Shown here: in pieces, positions 43,605-53,258 of the stretch | Layout of the letters: each line of letters begins with the position of its first letter | Position numbering within the stretch: the first letter of the stretch is position 1 | DNA from: Parashewanella sp965200795 | GTDB taxonomy: Bacteria; Pseudomonadota; Gammaproteobacteria; Enterobacterales; Shewanellaceae | Direction: 5' to 3' | Assembly: GCA_965200795.1 (NCBI GenBank) | Contig: CBDAVB010000004.1 | Location: forward strand, 82,749-146,748 | DNA: 64,000 nucleotides | Translations under genes and position numbers: made by a program | The notes under the pieces: model-generated | Told to the model about the DNA's origin: nothing | The model's database searches: none | What the model saw: only the letters and a program-made list of their open reading frames with translations

Positions 43605-44968
43605 TCCGCTTATCTCTGTCTGAGCTTTGCGCAGTATTAGATGCCGACTTAGCAGGCGCAGATTGCGATTTTGAAGCCGTCAGCACCGACAGCCGTAACC
43701 TACCTGAAAAAAGCTTATTTGCGGCGCTCAAAGGCGAGCGATTCGACGCCCATGACTTTATTGATCAAGCACTCTGCGAAAAAGCGACCGCATTATTAGT
43801 TTCTGAGGTGCTGGATTTTGATATTCCGCAGCTGGTGGTTAAAGATACTCGCATTGCTTTAGGACAGCTTGCGGGTTACGTACGTGATCAGCTGGACATT
43901 AAAGCGGTCGCCATCACCGGCTCAAACGGTAAAACCTCGGTAAAAGAAATGGCGGCGAGCATTTTGTCACAGCGGTACTCAGTGCTGTTCACCGCGGGCA
44001 ATTTCAACAATGATATCGGCCTGCCTTTAACCTTACTGCGCCTGGAGTATCAGCATCAGGCGGGTGTGTTTGAGCTGGGCGCGAACCGTAAAGGCGAAAT
44101 CGATTACACCTCCGGGCTGGTAAAACCGGATGTGGCGTTAGTCAACAATATCGGTGCCGCTCATCTTGAAGGTTTTGGCACCGTTAACGATGTCGCGCGA
44201 GCCAAATCTGAAATTTATCATCATCTGCGGGCTGACGGCATAGCAATCATTAATCTTGATGATGATTTTGCCGGTTTTCTGACACAAGTCGCCGCTGATA
44301 ATAAGATCATTTATTTCGGTCTGAACGAGGCCGCTGATGTGCGGGCGGAAGCTGTTTGCGGTAATGAAGCGGGTGAGTTTCAGTTTGAGCTGGTGACGCC
44401 AGGCGGCCGCGGTCAGATCCGGCTGGGGCTGCCCGGCGCTCACCAGGTAATAAACGCGTTAGCGGCGGCGGCGATCGCGACGGCCCTGAATATTGAGCCC
44501 GCTGATATCCGGGCGGGCTTAGAAAACTTAAAACCGGTCAGGGGCAGGATGCAGCCTCATCAACTTGGCCGTTTACTCCTGATAGATGATAGCTATAATG
44601 CCAACCCCTCCTCGGTCAAGGCGGCGATAAACTGGCTGGCCGAGCGGGAAAATCAGCGGGTACTGGTATTAGGGGAACTGGCCGAGTTAGGCCGCGGCGC
44701 AAAAACCATGCTCGGTGAGTTAGGACAATACGCGCGGCAGCAAAATATACATCATGTCATCACCTTAGGTGATGACATATCATCCTTGTCAGCCGCCTGC
44801 GGGGGGCGGCACTTTAGTCAAATCGATGAACTTATTGAATATCTGCGCAAGCGGATTTTCACTCGGCAAGGACGAGTAAACTTGTTGGTAAAAGGATCGC
44901 GAAGCGCCCAGATGGAACGTGTCGTGGAAGCATTATTGACCGCTCATAAGAGCGGGGAGTTGAATTAA
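43601..44968 (+). CDS. murF: UDP-MurNAc-tripeptide:D-Ala-D-Ala ligase
   Basis: Completes the pentapeptide by adding D-Ala-D-Ala. The 455-residue product shows ATP loop AITGSNGKTSVKEM, the NFNNDIGLPLTLL motif typical of MurF, ELGANRKGEI and IDDSYNANPSSVKAAI. Starts in an ATGA overlap with murE and ends directly against mraY. The D-Ala-D-Ala ligase that feeds it is not in this cluster. Confidence 0.96.
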   Translation: MIRLSLSELCAVLDADLAGADCDFEAVSTDSRNLPEKSLFAALKGERFDAHDFIDQALCEKATALLVSEVLDFDIPQLVVKDTRIALGQLAGYVRDQLDIKAVAITGSNGKTSVKEMAASILSQRYSVLFTAGNFNNDIGLPLTLLRLEYQHQAGVFELGANRKGEIDYTSGLVKPDVALVNNIGAAHLEGFGTVNDVARAKSEIYHHLRADGIAIINLDDDFAGFLTQVAADNKIIYFGLNEAADVRAEAVCGNEAGEFQFELVTPGGRGQIRLGLPGAHQVINALAAAAIATALNIEPADIRAGLENLKPVRGRMQPHQLGRLLLIDDSYNANPSSVKAAINWLAERENQRVLVLGELAELGRGAKTMLGELGQYARQQNIHHVITLGDDISSLSAACGGRHFSQIDELIEYLRKRIFTRQGRVNLLVKGSRSAQMERVVEALLTAHKSGELN

Positions 44969-46051
44969 ATGCTGGTGTACCTGGCGGAGTATCTGACTCA
45001 GTTTTATTCTGGGTTTAACGTATTTTCCTATCTGACGTTCAGAGCGATTCTGGGGTTGCTGACCGCCCTTTTATTCAGTTTGTGGTTAGGCCCGAAGCTG
45101 ATTGAACGTTTGCAGTTAATGCAAATCGGTCAAGTGGTTCGTAATGACGGCCCGGAGTCTCACTTCAGTAAGCGCGGCACGCCGACCATGGGCGGGCTGC
45201 TGATACTGTTTGGTATTTTTGCCAGTGTTCTGTTGTGGGGCGATCTTGGCAATCGCTATGTGTGGATGATTTTGTTCGTGCTGTGCAGCTTCGGGCTGAT
45301 CGGTTTTGTCGACGATTACCGTAAAGTGATCCGCAAAGATCCTAAAGGACTGATCGCACGCTGGAAATACATATTTCAGAGTCTCGCGGCGCTGGTCGCG
45401 GCCTTGTATTTATATTCAACTTCGCTGCATCCCGGTGAAACTCAGCTGGTGGTGCCGTTTTTCAAAGACGTGATGCCGCAGCTCGGGTTCGTGTTCATCA
45501 TTTTGGCTTACTTCACTATTGTCGGTGCCAGTAACGCGGTTAACCTCACTGATGGTTTAGACGGACTGGCGATAATGCCGACGGTAATGGTGGCCGGTGC
45601 GTTCGCGTTGATCTCGTATTTATCCGGTCACGCCCAGTTCGCCGGTTATCTGCACATTCCGTATCTGCCGGGCTCCGGTGAGCTGGTGATTGTGTGTACC
45701 GCCATAATGGGCGCGGGGTTAGGTTTCTTATGGTTTAACACCTATCCGGCGCAGGTTTTTATGGGAGATGTTGGCTCGCTGGCGTTAGGCGCCGCGTTAG
45801 GGACGATTGCGGTGTTAGTGCGTCAGGAGATCCTGCTGGTGATCATGGGGGGCGTATTTGTCATGGAAACCGTGTCTGTGATCCTGCAAGTGGGTTCTTA
45901 TAAATTACGCGGCCAGCGTATTTTCAGAATGGCGCCGATTCATCACCATTACGAGTTAAAAGGCTGGCCGGAGCCGCGCGTCATCGTGCGTTTTTGGATT
46001 ATTTCATTGTTCCTGGTCATGCTGGGTTTAGCCACGCTGAAATTGAGGTAA
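44969..46051 (+). CDS. mraY: Phospho-MurNAc-pentapeptide transferase MraY
   Basis: Integral membrane enzyme making lipid I from UDP-MurNAc-pentapeptide and undecaprenyl phosphate. The 360-residue product has about ten TM helices, RNDGPESHFSKRGTPTMGG, the catalytic FVDDYRKV, NLTDGLDGLA and the C-terminal PIHHHYELKGWPE. Length equals E. coli (360). Start codon follows the murF stop without a gap. Confidence 0.98.
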   Translation: MLVYLAEYLTQFYSGFNVFSYLTFRAILGLLTALLFSLWLGPKLIERLQLMQIGQVVRNDGPESHFSKRGTPTMGGLLILFGIFASVLLWGDLGNRYVWMILFVLCSFGLIGFVDDYRKVIRKDPKGLIARWKYIFQSLAALVAALYLYSTSLHPGETQLVVPFFKDVMPQLGFVFIILAYFTIVGASNAVNLTDGLDGLAIMPTVMVAGAFALISYLSGHAQFAGYLHIPYLPGSGELVIVCTAIMGAGLGFLWFNTYPAQVFMGDVGSLALGAALGTIAVLVRQEILLVIMGGVFVMETVSVILQVGSYKLRGQRIFRMAPIHHHYELKGWPEPRVIVRFWIISLFLVMLGLATLKLR

Positions 46052-46055
46052 CCCA

Positions 46056-47378
46056 ATGAAAAGCACTCATACACATATCGTACTCGGACTGGGCGTCACC
46101 GGACTCTCAGTGGTGCGTTATTTGTGCGCTCAGGGAATTATCCCTTTGGTGATGGACAGCCGAGAGCGGCCGCCGGGCTTAACGCAGCTGAAAAGTGAGT
46201 TTCCGACCGTGCCTCTGAAAACAGGCGGCTTTGATGTCCGCCTGTTAATTCAGGCTAAGCAGATCATCATCAGCCCCGGCATTGCTCTGGATACACCGGA
46301 AGTTAAGGCGGCAACTGATATTGGTATCGAAGTTATCGGTGATATTGAGTTGTTTGCCCGTGCCTTAGCGAAACAGCCGCCGAAAGTCATCGGCATAACA
46401 GGTTCTAACGGTAAGTCCACTGTCACCGCTTTGGTCGGTGAAATGGCAAAAGCGGCGGGCGTCAATGTGGCCGTCGGCGGCAATATCGGTATTCCGGCGC
46501 TGGATCTGCTGAAGACTAACGCCGATCTTTATGTGTTGGAACTGAGCAGCTTTCAGTTAGAGACGACATCAACGCTTAACTGCATTGCTTCAACTTGCCT
46601 CAATATTTCAGCCGACCACATGGATCGCTATGATTCCGTCAATTCTTACCGGGATGCCAAACATCGTTTGTATCGTCAGTCTAAGCTGTGTGTGATCAAT
46701 CGCCAAGACCCGATGACGAAGCCGGATCAAGCCAGCAATATCATCAGCTTCGGGTTAGATGTGCCTGAGTCTGACGACTGGGGCATCGCTAACGGTGAGT
46801 TTGTTCGTGCCGTCAGTGAAATCATGCCGATCACTGAGGCGGCGGCCGTAGGCAGTCATAACCAGATGAATATTCTCGCTGCGATGGCGCTGGCCGAAGC
46901 GGCTGAAATTCCCAGATCGGTGATGACCGAGGTCATCAGAAGCTTTAAGGGGCTGGCGCACCGCTGTGAGAAAATCGGTGAAATTAACGGCGTCACTTAC
47001 ATCAATGACTCTAAAGCCACTAATGTCGGTGCGACCCTGGCCGCGCTGGACGGGCTGAGAGATCTGCTCGGCGATATCATTCTTATTGCCGGCGGGGATG
47101 CCAAGGGAGCGGATTTAGAACCGTTACGGGCGGGATTAACTGACGTCAGTAAAATGATAGTGTTTGGTAAAGACGCCCGGACGCTGGCGCAACTCAAGCC
47201 TGACACCAGTCTCGTTAACAATATGCGTGAAGCCGTCGCTCTGGCGGCCGGGTCAGCCGAAGCCGGGGATATCGTATTATTGTCTCCGGCTTGCGCGTCG
47301 CTTGATATGTATAAAAACTTTGCCGAGCGCGGTAACGACTTCAGACAAGAAGTAGGGAGGCTGCGTGGCGAACAGTGA
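46056..47378 (+). CDS. murD: UDP-MurNAc-L-Ala:D-Glu ligase
   Basis: Second amino-acid addition of the pathway. The 440-residue product has an N-terminal UDP-binding domain (VLGLGVTGLSVVRYL), ATP loop GITGSNGKSTVTAL, the NISADHMDRY motif and YINDSKATNVGATLAAL near 310. Length matches E. coli (438). Its 3-prime end overlaps ftsW by 14 nt. Confidence 0.96.
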   Translation: MKSTHTHIVLGLGVTGLSVVRYLCAQGIIPLVMDSRERPPGLTQLKSEFPTVPLKTGGFDVRLLIQAKQIIISPGIALDTPEVKAATDIGIEVIGDIELFARALAKQPPKVIGITGSNGKSTVTALVGEMAKAAGVNVAVGGNIGIPALDLLKTNADLYVLELSSFQLETTSTLNCIASTCLNISADHMDRYDSVNSYRDAKHRLYRQSKLCVINRQDPMTKPDQASNIISFGLDVPESDDWGIANGEFVRAVSEIMPITEAAAVGSHNQMNILAAMALAEAAEIPRSVMTEVIRSFKGLAHRCEKIGEINGVTYINDSKATNVGATLAALDGLRDLLGDIILIAGGDAKGADLEPLRAGLTDVSKMIVFGKDARTLAQLKPDTSLVNNMREAVALAAGSAEAGDIVLLSPACASLDMYKNFAERGNDFRQEVGRLRGEQ

Positions 47379-48582
47379 AAAGCAGCTGAACTTATTCGGT
47401 ACTGAATTTACGCGGCGTTTTCCGGGTTGGCTGGCCGCAGACAGAAGACCGGGTAATCAACTTTACGACAGAAAACTGCTGTCAGCGATTTTGTCATTGC
47501 TGGCCGTCGGCTTTGTGATGGTCATGTCCGCGTCGATGCCGGAGGCGGAAGATTTAACCGGCAATCCGTTTTATTTTGTAAATCGTCATATTTTTTATCT
47601 GTGCGGCTGCGTGGTGATTGCCGCCGTGGTGTTGCGTGTTAAAGTTCAATTCTGGCAACGCTTGAGCCCGTGGATGTTGATTGCGGTATTTTTAGGGTTA
47701 ATCGCGGTGTTGGTTGTCGGTCATACGGTTAACGGGGCAACCCGCTGGCTGAGCATCGGCCCTGTCAGAATTCAGGTGGCTGAAATTGCCAAGTTTACTT
47801 TCTGTATTTACCTTGCCGGCTACCTGGTGAGGCGTCATCAAGAGATTCGCGAACGCATGTTCGGTTTCCTTAAGCCGATTATGGTGCTGATCGGCTATGC
47901 GGGCCTTATTCTGATGCAACCGGATTTGGGATCCGTGGTGGTACTGTTTGTTATCACCATCGGACTGCTGTGGCTGGCGGGCGCGCGGCTGATAGATTTC
48001 TTCTTGATGCTGCTGTTCGGCACCATTTTGTTTGTGTTTTTAATTGTGACCGCTGAATACCGTATGCGCCGTGTCACCTCATTTTTAAATCCGTGGGAAG
48101 ATCCCTTCGGCAGCGGTTATCAGCTTACGCAGTCTCTGATGGCCTATGGCCGCGGAGACTGGGCGGGACAAGGCTTAGGCAACAGTATTCAGAAATTAGA
48201 ATACTTACCGGAAGCTCATACCGACTTTATTTTCGCGGTTATCGGTGAAGAGTTAGGGTTTGTCGGGATTGTGGTGATATTAAGCGTCATTCTCTTTGTT
48301 GTGCTCAGAGCCATACAGCTCGGTAACCGCTGCCTGCAGGACAATAAACCTTTTGACGGCTATCTGGCTTACGCCGTCGGCATCTGGATTTGCTTCCAGA
48401 CCATTGTCAATGTCGGCGCCAGCATCGGTATGTTGCCGACCAAAGGCCTGACCTTACCTTTCGTAAGTTACGGCGGCAGCAGTTTATGGATAATGACGGC
48501 GGCGGCAATGCTGCTGCTGCGCATCGATCATGAGAGAAGACTGGATCGGACACAGGCGGTTCAGCGAAGAGGTAGTACATGA
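47365..48582 (+). CDS. ftsW: Septal glycosyltransferase FtsW (SEDS)
   Basis: Polymerises lipid II at the septum with FtsI. GTG 47365 is chosen; AGGGAGG lies a few bases upstream inside murD. The 405-residue product has about ten TM helices and SEDS motifs: NGATRWLSIGPVRIQVAE, LILMQPDLGSVVVLF, HTDFIFAVIGEELGFVG and the end PTKGLTLPFVSYGGSSLW. Overlaps murG by 4 nt. The cytosolic N-terminal extension of about 35 residues is typical of gammaproteobacterial FtsW. Confidence 0.96.
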   Translation: MANSEKQLNLFGTEFTRRFPGWLAADRRPGNQLYDRKLLSAILSLLAVGFVMVMSASMPEAEDLTGNPFYFVNRHIFYLCGCVVIAAVVLRVKVQFWQRLSPWMLIAVFLGLIAVLVVGHTVNGATRWLSIGPVRIQVAEIAKFTFCIYLAGYLVRRHQEIRERMFGFLKPIMVLIGYAGLILMQPDLGSVVVLFVITIGLLWLAGARLIDFFLMLLFGTILFVFLIVTAEYRMRRVTSFLNPWEDPFGSGYQLTQSLMAYGRGDWAGQGLGNSIQKLEYLPEAHTDFIFAVIGEELGFVGIVVILSVILFVVLRAIQLGNRCLQDNKPFDGYLAYAVGIWICFQTIVNVGASIGMLPTKGLTLPFVSYGGSSLWIMTAAAMLLLRIDHERRLDRTQAVQRRGST

Positions 48583-49673
48583 GCGGGAACAGCTCTGAAA
48601 ATAAAAGATTACTTGTCATGGCAGGCGGCACCGGAGGACACGTGTTCCCCGCGCTTGCGGTGGCAAAACTGCTTTCGGGCCGGGGCTGGGACGTCTTATG
48701 GCTCGGCACTAGAGAGAGAATGGAAGCGCGGGTGGTACCGCGGCACGGGTTTAATATTGAGTTTATTGATATTCAGGGTGTCAGGGGGAACGGACTGATC
48801 CGTAAGTTTATGGCGCCGCTTAAAATTCTGCGCTCAGTGATACAGGCCAAAGCGGTGATCAACCGCTTCAGACCTGACGTTGTGTTGGGTATGGGCGGTT
48901 TTGCCAGCGGTCCGGGCGGCGTCGCGGCAAAACTTGCCGGGATCCCGCTGATATTGCATGAGCAAAACGCGATACCGGGAATGACCAATAAGTTGTTATC
49001 CCGGATTGCGACCAGAGTACTGTGTGCTTTTGAGGGCACTTTTGCTGCGCCTGTCAGCGCCGAGGTAGTGGGAAATCCGATCCGCCGGGAACTGATTGAA
49101 AATTATGAGCAGGCCCTTGATGACAGCGCGCTCAAGGTGCTTGTGGTCGGCGGCAGTTTAGGAGCCAAAGTGTTTAATGATTTGCTGCCGGATGTTGTCG
49201 CCGATCTAAGCGCACGGCAAGCGGTAACCGTCTGGCATCAGGCCGGGCGCGGTAATTTAGACGCGGTTAAGCAGGCCTATGCCGGGCAAAATCAGCAAAG
49301 TATGGTGCAAGTCGCCGAATTTATTGATGATATGCAGGCGGCCTATCGCTGGGCTGATGTGGTTTTATGCCGTTCGGGAGCGTTAACGGTCTCTGAGCTG
49401 GCCGCGATGGGTAAACCGAGTATTTTAGTGCCTTACCCGCATGCGGTGGACGATCATCAAACCTTGAACGCACGGGTATTGGTTGATGCGGGCGCCGCGT
49501 TACTATTGCCGCAACCGGTTGCGACCGCACAGCGACTGGCAGAGAAACTGACTCTGTTAGCTCAGGACAGACAAGCGCTGTCTCGTATGGGGCGGCAGGC
49601 GAAACAGGTCGCGGTTTTGGATGCGGCGGAAAAAGTGGCGCGGGTATGCCAGGACGTGACGGTGAAGAAATAA
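48579..49673 (+). CDS. murG: UDP-GlcNAc:lipid I N-acetylglucosaminyltransferase
   Basis: Peripheral membrane GT28 enzyme forming lipid II. The 364-residue product has the N-terminal loop MAGGTGGHVFPALAVA, a second glycine-rich motif GMGGFASGPGGVAA, LHEQNAIPGMTNK and the C-terminal CRSGALTVSELAAMGKPSILVPYPHA with HQTLNA. Length matches the family. Nested between ftsW (ATGA overlap) and murC (1-nt gap). Confidence 0.97.
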   Translation: MSGNSSENKRLLVMAGGTGGHVFPALAVAKLLSGRGWDVLWLGTRERMEARVVPRHGFNIEFIDIQGVRGNGLIRKFMAPLKILRSVIQAKAVINRFRPDVVLGMGGFASGPGGVAAKLAGIPLILHEQNAIPGMTNKLLSRIATRVLCAFEGTFAAPVSAEVVGNPIRRELIENYEQALDDSALKVLVVGGSLGAKVFNDLLPDVVADLSARQAVTVWHQAGRGNLDAVKQAYAGQNQQSMVQVAEFIDDMQAAYRWADVVLCRSGALTVSELAAMGKPSILVPYPHAVDDHQTLNARVLVDAGAALLLPQPVATAQRLAEKLTLLAQDRQALSRMGRQAKQVAVLDAAEKVARVCQDVTVKK

Positions 49674-49674
49674 A

Positions 49675-51117
49675 ATGACGAATAAAGAACAGCAAGCAAA
49701 GCTCAGAGAGCAAATCCCTGAAATGCGCCGCATCAGACGCATTCATTTCGTGGGGATTGGCGGCGCCGGAATGGGCGGCATTGCCGAAGTATTATTGAAC
49801 GAAGGCTATATGATCAGCGGCTCGGATATTACCCCTAACCGGGTGAGTGATCGTCTGGTTGCGTTAGGCGCTGACGTCACTATCGGGCACCATGAGAATA
49901 ATGTGGCTGGTGCCAATGTGATCGTGGTGTCTACGGCGATTGCGGAGACCAACCCGGAAATCATCGCGGCCAAAGCGCTGCGTATTCCGGTCGTCCGCCG
50001 CGCTGAAATGTTAGCGGAATTAATGCGATATCGTCATGGTGTGGCGGTAGCGGGAACCCACGGCAAAACCACGACTACCAGTTTACTCGCATCCGTGTAC
50101 GGCGAAGCCGAGCGTGATCCGACGTTCGTTATCGGCGGGTTACTTAACAGCGCCGGAACCAACGCTCGTCTGGGTACCGGCCGTTATCTGATTGCTGAGG
50201 CGGATGAGAGTGACGCCAGTTTTTTGCATTTGCAGCCTATGGTCGCTGTCATCACCAACATTGAAGCGGATCATATGGATACCTACGGCGGTGATTTTGA
50301 AACCTTAAAAACGGCTTTTATCGATTTCATTCATAATCTGCCGTTTTATGGTTTAGCCGTGGTGTGTATTGATGATCCTGTGATTCGCTCTTTACTGCCC
50401 CGTATCGGTCGTAAAGTGGTGACTTACGGTTTCAGTGACGATGCCGATGTCAGAGCCGTGAACTTTAAGCAAAACGGGGCGGTAAGCCAATTTACGGTAA
50501 TGCGGCGAGGCGGAGAAAATTTTGATATCGGGCTGAATATGCCCGGGCGGCACAATGTGCTGAACGCGCTGGCGGCGATTGCGGTAGCGACAGAAGACGA
50601 GATTGCCATCGAGCCGATTAAAAAATCCTTGTATGAATTCCAGGGTATCGGCCGCCGTTTTCAAAAGCTGGGTGAGTTTAACACCCCCAATGGTGATGTG
50701 TTGCTGGTGGATGATTACGGGCACCACCCGAGTGAAGTCGCGGTTACCATCAAAGCGGTGCGTGAGGCATATCCCGGTAAGCGTTTAGTGATGGCGTTTC
50801 AGCCGCACCGTTATACCAGAACCCGGGACTTGTTTGAGGATTTTGCGGAGGTGTTATCGCGGGTGGATTGCCTGCTGCTTCTGGAAGTTTACTCAGCGGG
50901 TGAAGATATGATTCCCGGCGCTGACGGGCGCGCGCTTTGCCGTGCGATTCGGCAGCGAAGCAAAGTTGAGCCTGTTTTTGTGGCTGATAAGTCACGGCTT
51001 AAAGAATTGTTACCTGAACTGTTAACAGATAATGATTTATTGCTGACGCAAGGCGCGGGAAACATCGGGATGCTTTCTCGTGAGTTAGTGACCACGGAAT
51101 TAGGATTTAATCGCTGA
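49675..51117 (+). CDS. murC: UDP-MurNAc:L-Ala ligase
   Basis: First amino-acid addition to UDP-MurNAc. The 480-residue product shows IHFVGIGGAGMGGIAEVLLN, the ATP loop VAGTHGKTTTTSLLASVY, EADESDASFLHLQP, NIEADHMDTYGGDF and DDYGHHPSEVAVTIKA. Usually followed by ddlB; here 103 nt of non-coding DNA lead straight to ftsQ. Confidence 0.97.
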   Translation: MTNKEQQAKLREQIPEMRRIRRIHFVGIGGAGMGGIAEVLLNEGYMISGSDITPNRVSDRLVALGADVTIGHHENNVAGANVIVVSTAIAETNPEIIAAKALRIPVVRRAEMLAELMRYRHGVAVAGTHGKTTTTSLLASVYGEAERDPTFVIGGLLNSAGTNARLGTGRYLIAEADESDASFLHLQPMVAVITNIEADHMDTYGGDFETLKTAFIDFIHNLPFYGLAVVCIDDPVIRSLLPRIGRKVVTYGFSDDADVRAVNFKQNGAVSQFTVMRRGGENFDIGLNMPGRHNVLNALAAIAVATEDEIAIEPIKKSLYEFQGIGRRFQKLGEFNTPNGDVLLVDDYGHHPSEVAVTIKAVREAYPGKRLVMAFQPHRYTRTRDLFEDFAEVLSRVDCLLLLEVYSAGEDMIPGADGRALCRAIRQRSKVEPVFVADKSRLKELLPELLTDNDLLLTQGAGNIGMLSRELVTTELGFNR

Positions 51118-51220
51118 TTAATCGTCAGCAAAGCGGGTTTTTAAAATTTAGATATGGCATTCTATAAATAACGATGAATGTCAATGCTTAAAAGCCAGAA
51201 TTGCGGAGCAAACGGATAAG

Positions 51221-51991
51221 TTGAGTTGGAAAAATAAATACCGGAATTTGCGTGAAAACCTGCGCCGGGTAAACTGGTATTTAGTGTTTGGTGTGTCGTT
51301 TCTCGCAATAGTGATGTCAGGCATCACGGCCGCCGCGATTCAGCTCAGGGATTTGGTGAACGATGCCGATGAATTACCGATTGAAGCTTTGGTCATTCAG
51401 GGCAAGCTGAGTTACACCAGTAGCCGTGAAATACAGACGGCGCTGAGAAGTTTATTAAGCTCAAGTTTTTTTAATGCCGATGTTGAAAAGGTACAAAAAC
51501 GGATTGAAGCTTTACCCTGGGTATACCGGGCCGCGGTTAAACGTGAATGGCCCGCGAAGTTAAAAGTCTTGATTAAGGAGCAGGACGCCGTGGCGCACTG
51601 GAACGGCGGTGACTGGCTTAATCAATACGCAGAGGTATTTCAGGCTCCGGCGGTCGCGGCGCAAAATCATCCGTTACCGGAATTATTCGGTCCTGATGAT
51701 GCCGCTGAAGAAGTGCTTCAGGGTTATGAGCAGATGAACGCTTTGCTGAAAATTAACGGCTTTGAGTTACGGGAGCTGAGCTTAACGCCGCGGCACGCAT
51801 GGCAAGTGCGACTGGGAGACGGTATTGAACTCGAATTAGGCCGGGAAGATAAAATGAGGCGGATTCAGCGTTTTATTGATGTATACCCGGAAATTCTGAA
51901 ACAGGGTAAGGCAATAAAGCGTGTTGATTTACGATATGACACAGGTTTAGCCGTGGGCTGGGCGGACAGGATAGTGAGAGTCGACAACTGA
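51221..51991 (+). CDS. ftsQ: Cell division protein FtsQ
   Basis: Bitopic scaffold of the FtsQLB complex. TTG 51221 is the only start that keeps the cytoplasmic tail and TM; no ATG or GTG lies upstream in frame within 50 nt, and GGAT precedes it. The 256-residue product has a TM helix (about 20-42), a POTRA domain beginning LPIEALVIQGKLSYTSSREIQ (about 50-120) and the FtsQ beta domain (WLNQYAEVFQAP; LGDGIELELG; KRVDLRYDTGLAVGW). It overlaps ftsA by one base. Confidence 0.94.
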   Translation: MSWKNKYRNLRENLRRVNWYLVFGVSFLAIVMSGITAAAIQLRDLVNDADELPIEALVIQGKLSYTSSREIQTALRSLLSSSFFNADVEKVQKRIEALPWVYRAAVKREWPAKLKVLIKEQDAVAHWNGGDWLNQYAEVFQAPAVAAQNHPLPELFGPDDAAEEVLQGYEQMNALLKINGFELRELSLTPRHAWQVRLGDGIELELGREDKMRRIQRFIDVYPEILKQGKAIKRVDLRYDTGLAVGWADRIVRVDN

Positions 51992-53226
51992 TGACCAAAA
52001 ACCAAGAAAGAAACCTAATCGTCGGGTTAGATATCGGAACAGCAAAGGTCGCCGTGATTATCGGCGAAGTTCTGCCCGATGGTGAGATCGCGATTGTCGG
52101 TGTTGGTAACCATCCGTCAAGAGGCATGGATAAAGGCGGCGTCAACGACCTGGATTCTATCGTGCGCAGTGTGAAGCGGGCGCTGGATCAGGCGGAGCTG
52201 ATGGCCGATTGCCAGGTGGCTTCGGTTTACCTCAGCATTTCGGGTAAACACATCGCATGTCAAAACGAAAATGGCATGGTGTCAATTAATGATGAGGAAG
52301 TGACACAAGAAGACGTAGATAACGTTATTCATACCGCGCGGTCTGTTAAGATCCCGACGGAGCGTCGAATTCTGCATGTATTACCGCAAGAATACGCGAT
52401 TGACGTGCAGGATAGCATCAAGAGTCCGATTGGTATGTCGGGCATGAGAATGGAAGCGAAAGTGCATATCGTTACTTGTGCTAACGATATGGCAAAAAAT
52501 ATTACAAAAAGTGTTGAGCGTTGCGGCTTAAAAGTGGATGATCTGGTGTTTTCGGGTATCGCTTCTGCCGGCGCTACTTTAACCAATGATGAAAAAGATC
52601 TTGGGGTGTGTGTGGTTGATATCGGCGGCGGCACCACTGACATCGCGGTTTATACCAATGGGGCGTTACGTCACTGCGCTGTGGTGCCGGTGGCGGGTAA
52701 CCAAGTGACCAGTGATATCGCGAAGATTTTCAGAACGCCGCTATCACACGCAGAGCAGATTAAAGTGCAGTTTGCTAATGCCAGAAGCTCGGCGGTAAGC
52801 CGGGAAGAAAACATAGAAGTACCGTCAGTAGGTGGTCGGCCGTCTCGTTCAATGTCACGCCATACACTGGCTGAAGTGGTTGAACCAAGATATCAGGAGA
52901 TGTTCGAGCTGATTTTACAAGAGCTTCGGGACAGCGGTTATGAAGACCAGATAGCGGCGGGGATTGTGATTACGGGCGGGACGTCGTCGATAGACGGCGC
53001 GGTGGATGTCGCGGAGGCCACATTCGGGATGCCGGTAAGAGTCGCGGCTCCTTTGAAAGTCAAAGGGCTTTATGAATATGTAAGTCAGCCGGTATACGCG
53101 ACGGGCATCGGTCTGTTGCATTACGGCGCGCGACGTTTGATCGACAAAGAATCAGAACACCCGCAGAGAAACGGCGTTTCGGATTTATTCATTTATGTGA
53201 AAAGCTGGTTTAAAGGTGAGTTTTAA
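51991..53226 (+). CDS. ftsA: Cell division protein FtsA
   Basis: Actin-like protein tethering FtsZ to the membrane. The 411-residue product has phosphate-1 loop IVGLDIGTAKVAVIIGE, the 1C subdomain (about 85-165), phosphate-2 VVDIGGGTTDIAVY, adenosine motif GIVITGGTSSIDGAVDVAE, and ends with an amphipathic membrane-targeting helix LFIYVKSWFKGEF. Length slightly under E. coli (420). Start ATG in a TGATG overlap with ftsQ. Confidence 0.97.
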   Translation: MTKNQERNLIVGLDIGTAKVAVIIGEVLPDGEIAIVGVGNHPSRGMDKGGVNDLDSIVRSVKRALDQAELMADCQVASVYLSISGKHIACQNENGMVSINDEEVTQEDVDNVIHTARSVKIPTERRILHVLPQEYAIDVQDSIKSPIGMSGMRMEAKVHIVTCANDMAKNITKSVERCGLKVDDLVFSGIASAGATLTNDEKDLGVCVVDIGGGTTDIAVYTNGALRHCAVVPVAGNQVTSDIAKIFRTPLSHAEQIKVQFANARSSAVSREENIEVPSVGGRPSRSMSRHTLAEVVEPRYQEMFELILQELRDSGYEDQIAAGIVITGGTSSIDGAVDVAEATFGMPVRVAAPLKVKGLYEYVSQPVYATGIGLLHYGARRLIDKESEHPQRNGVSDLFIYVKSWFKGEF

Positions 53227-53258
53227 GTTTAAAAGCAGGCAAATATGGAGTTCATAAT

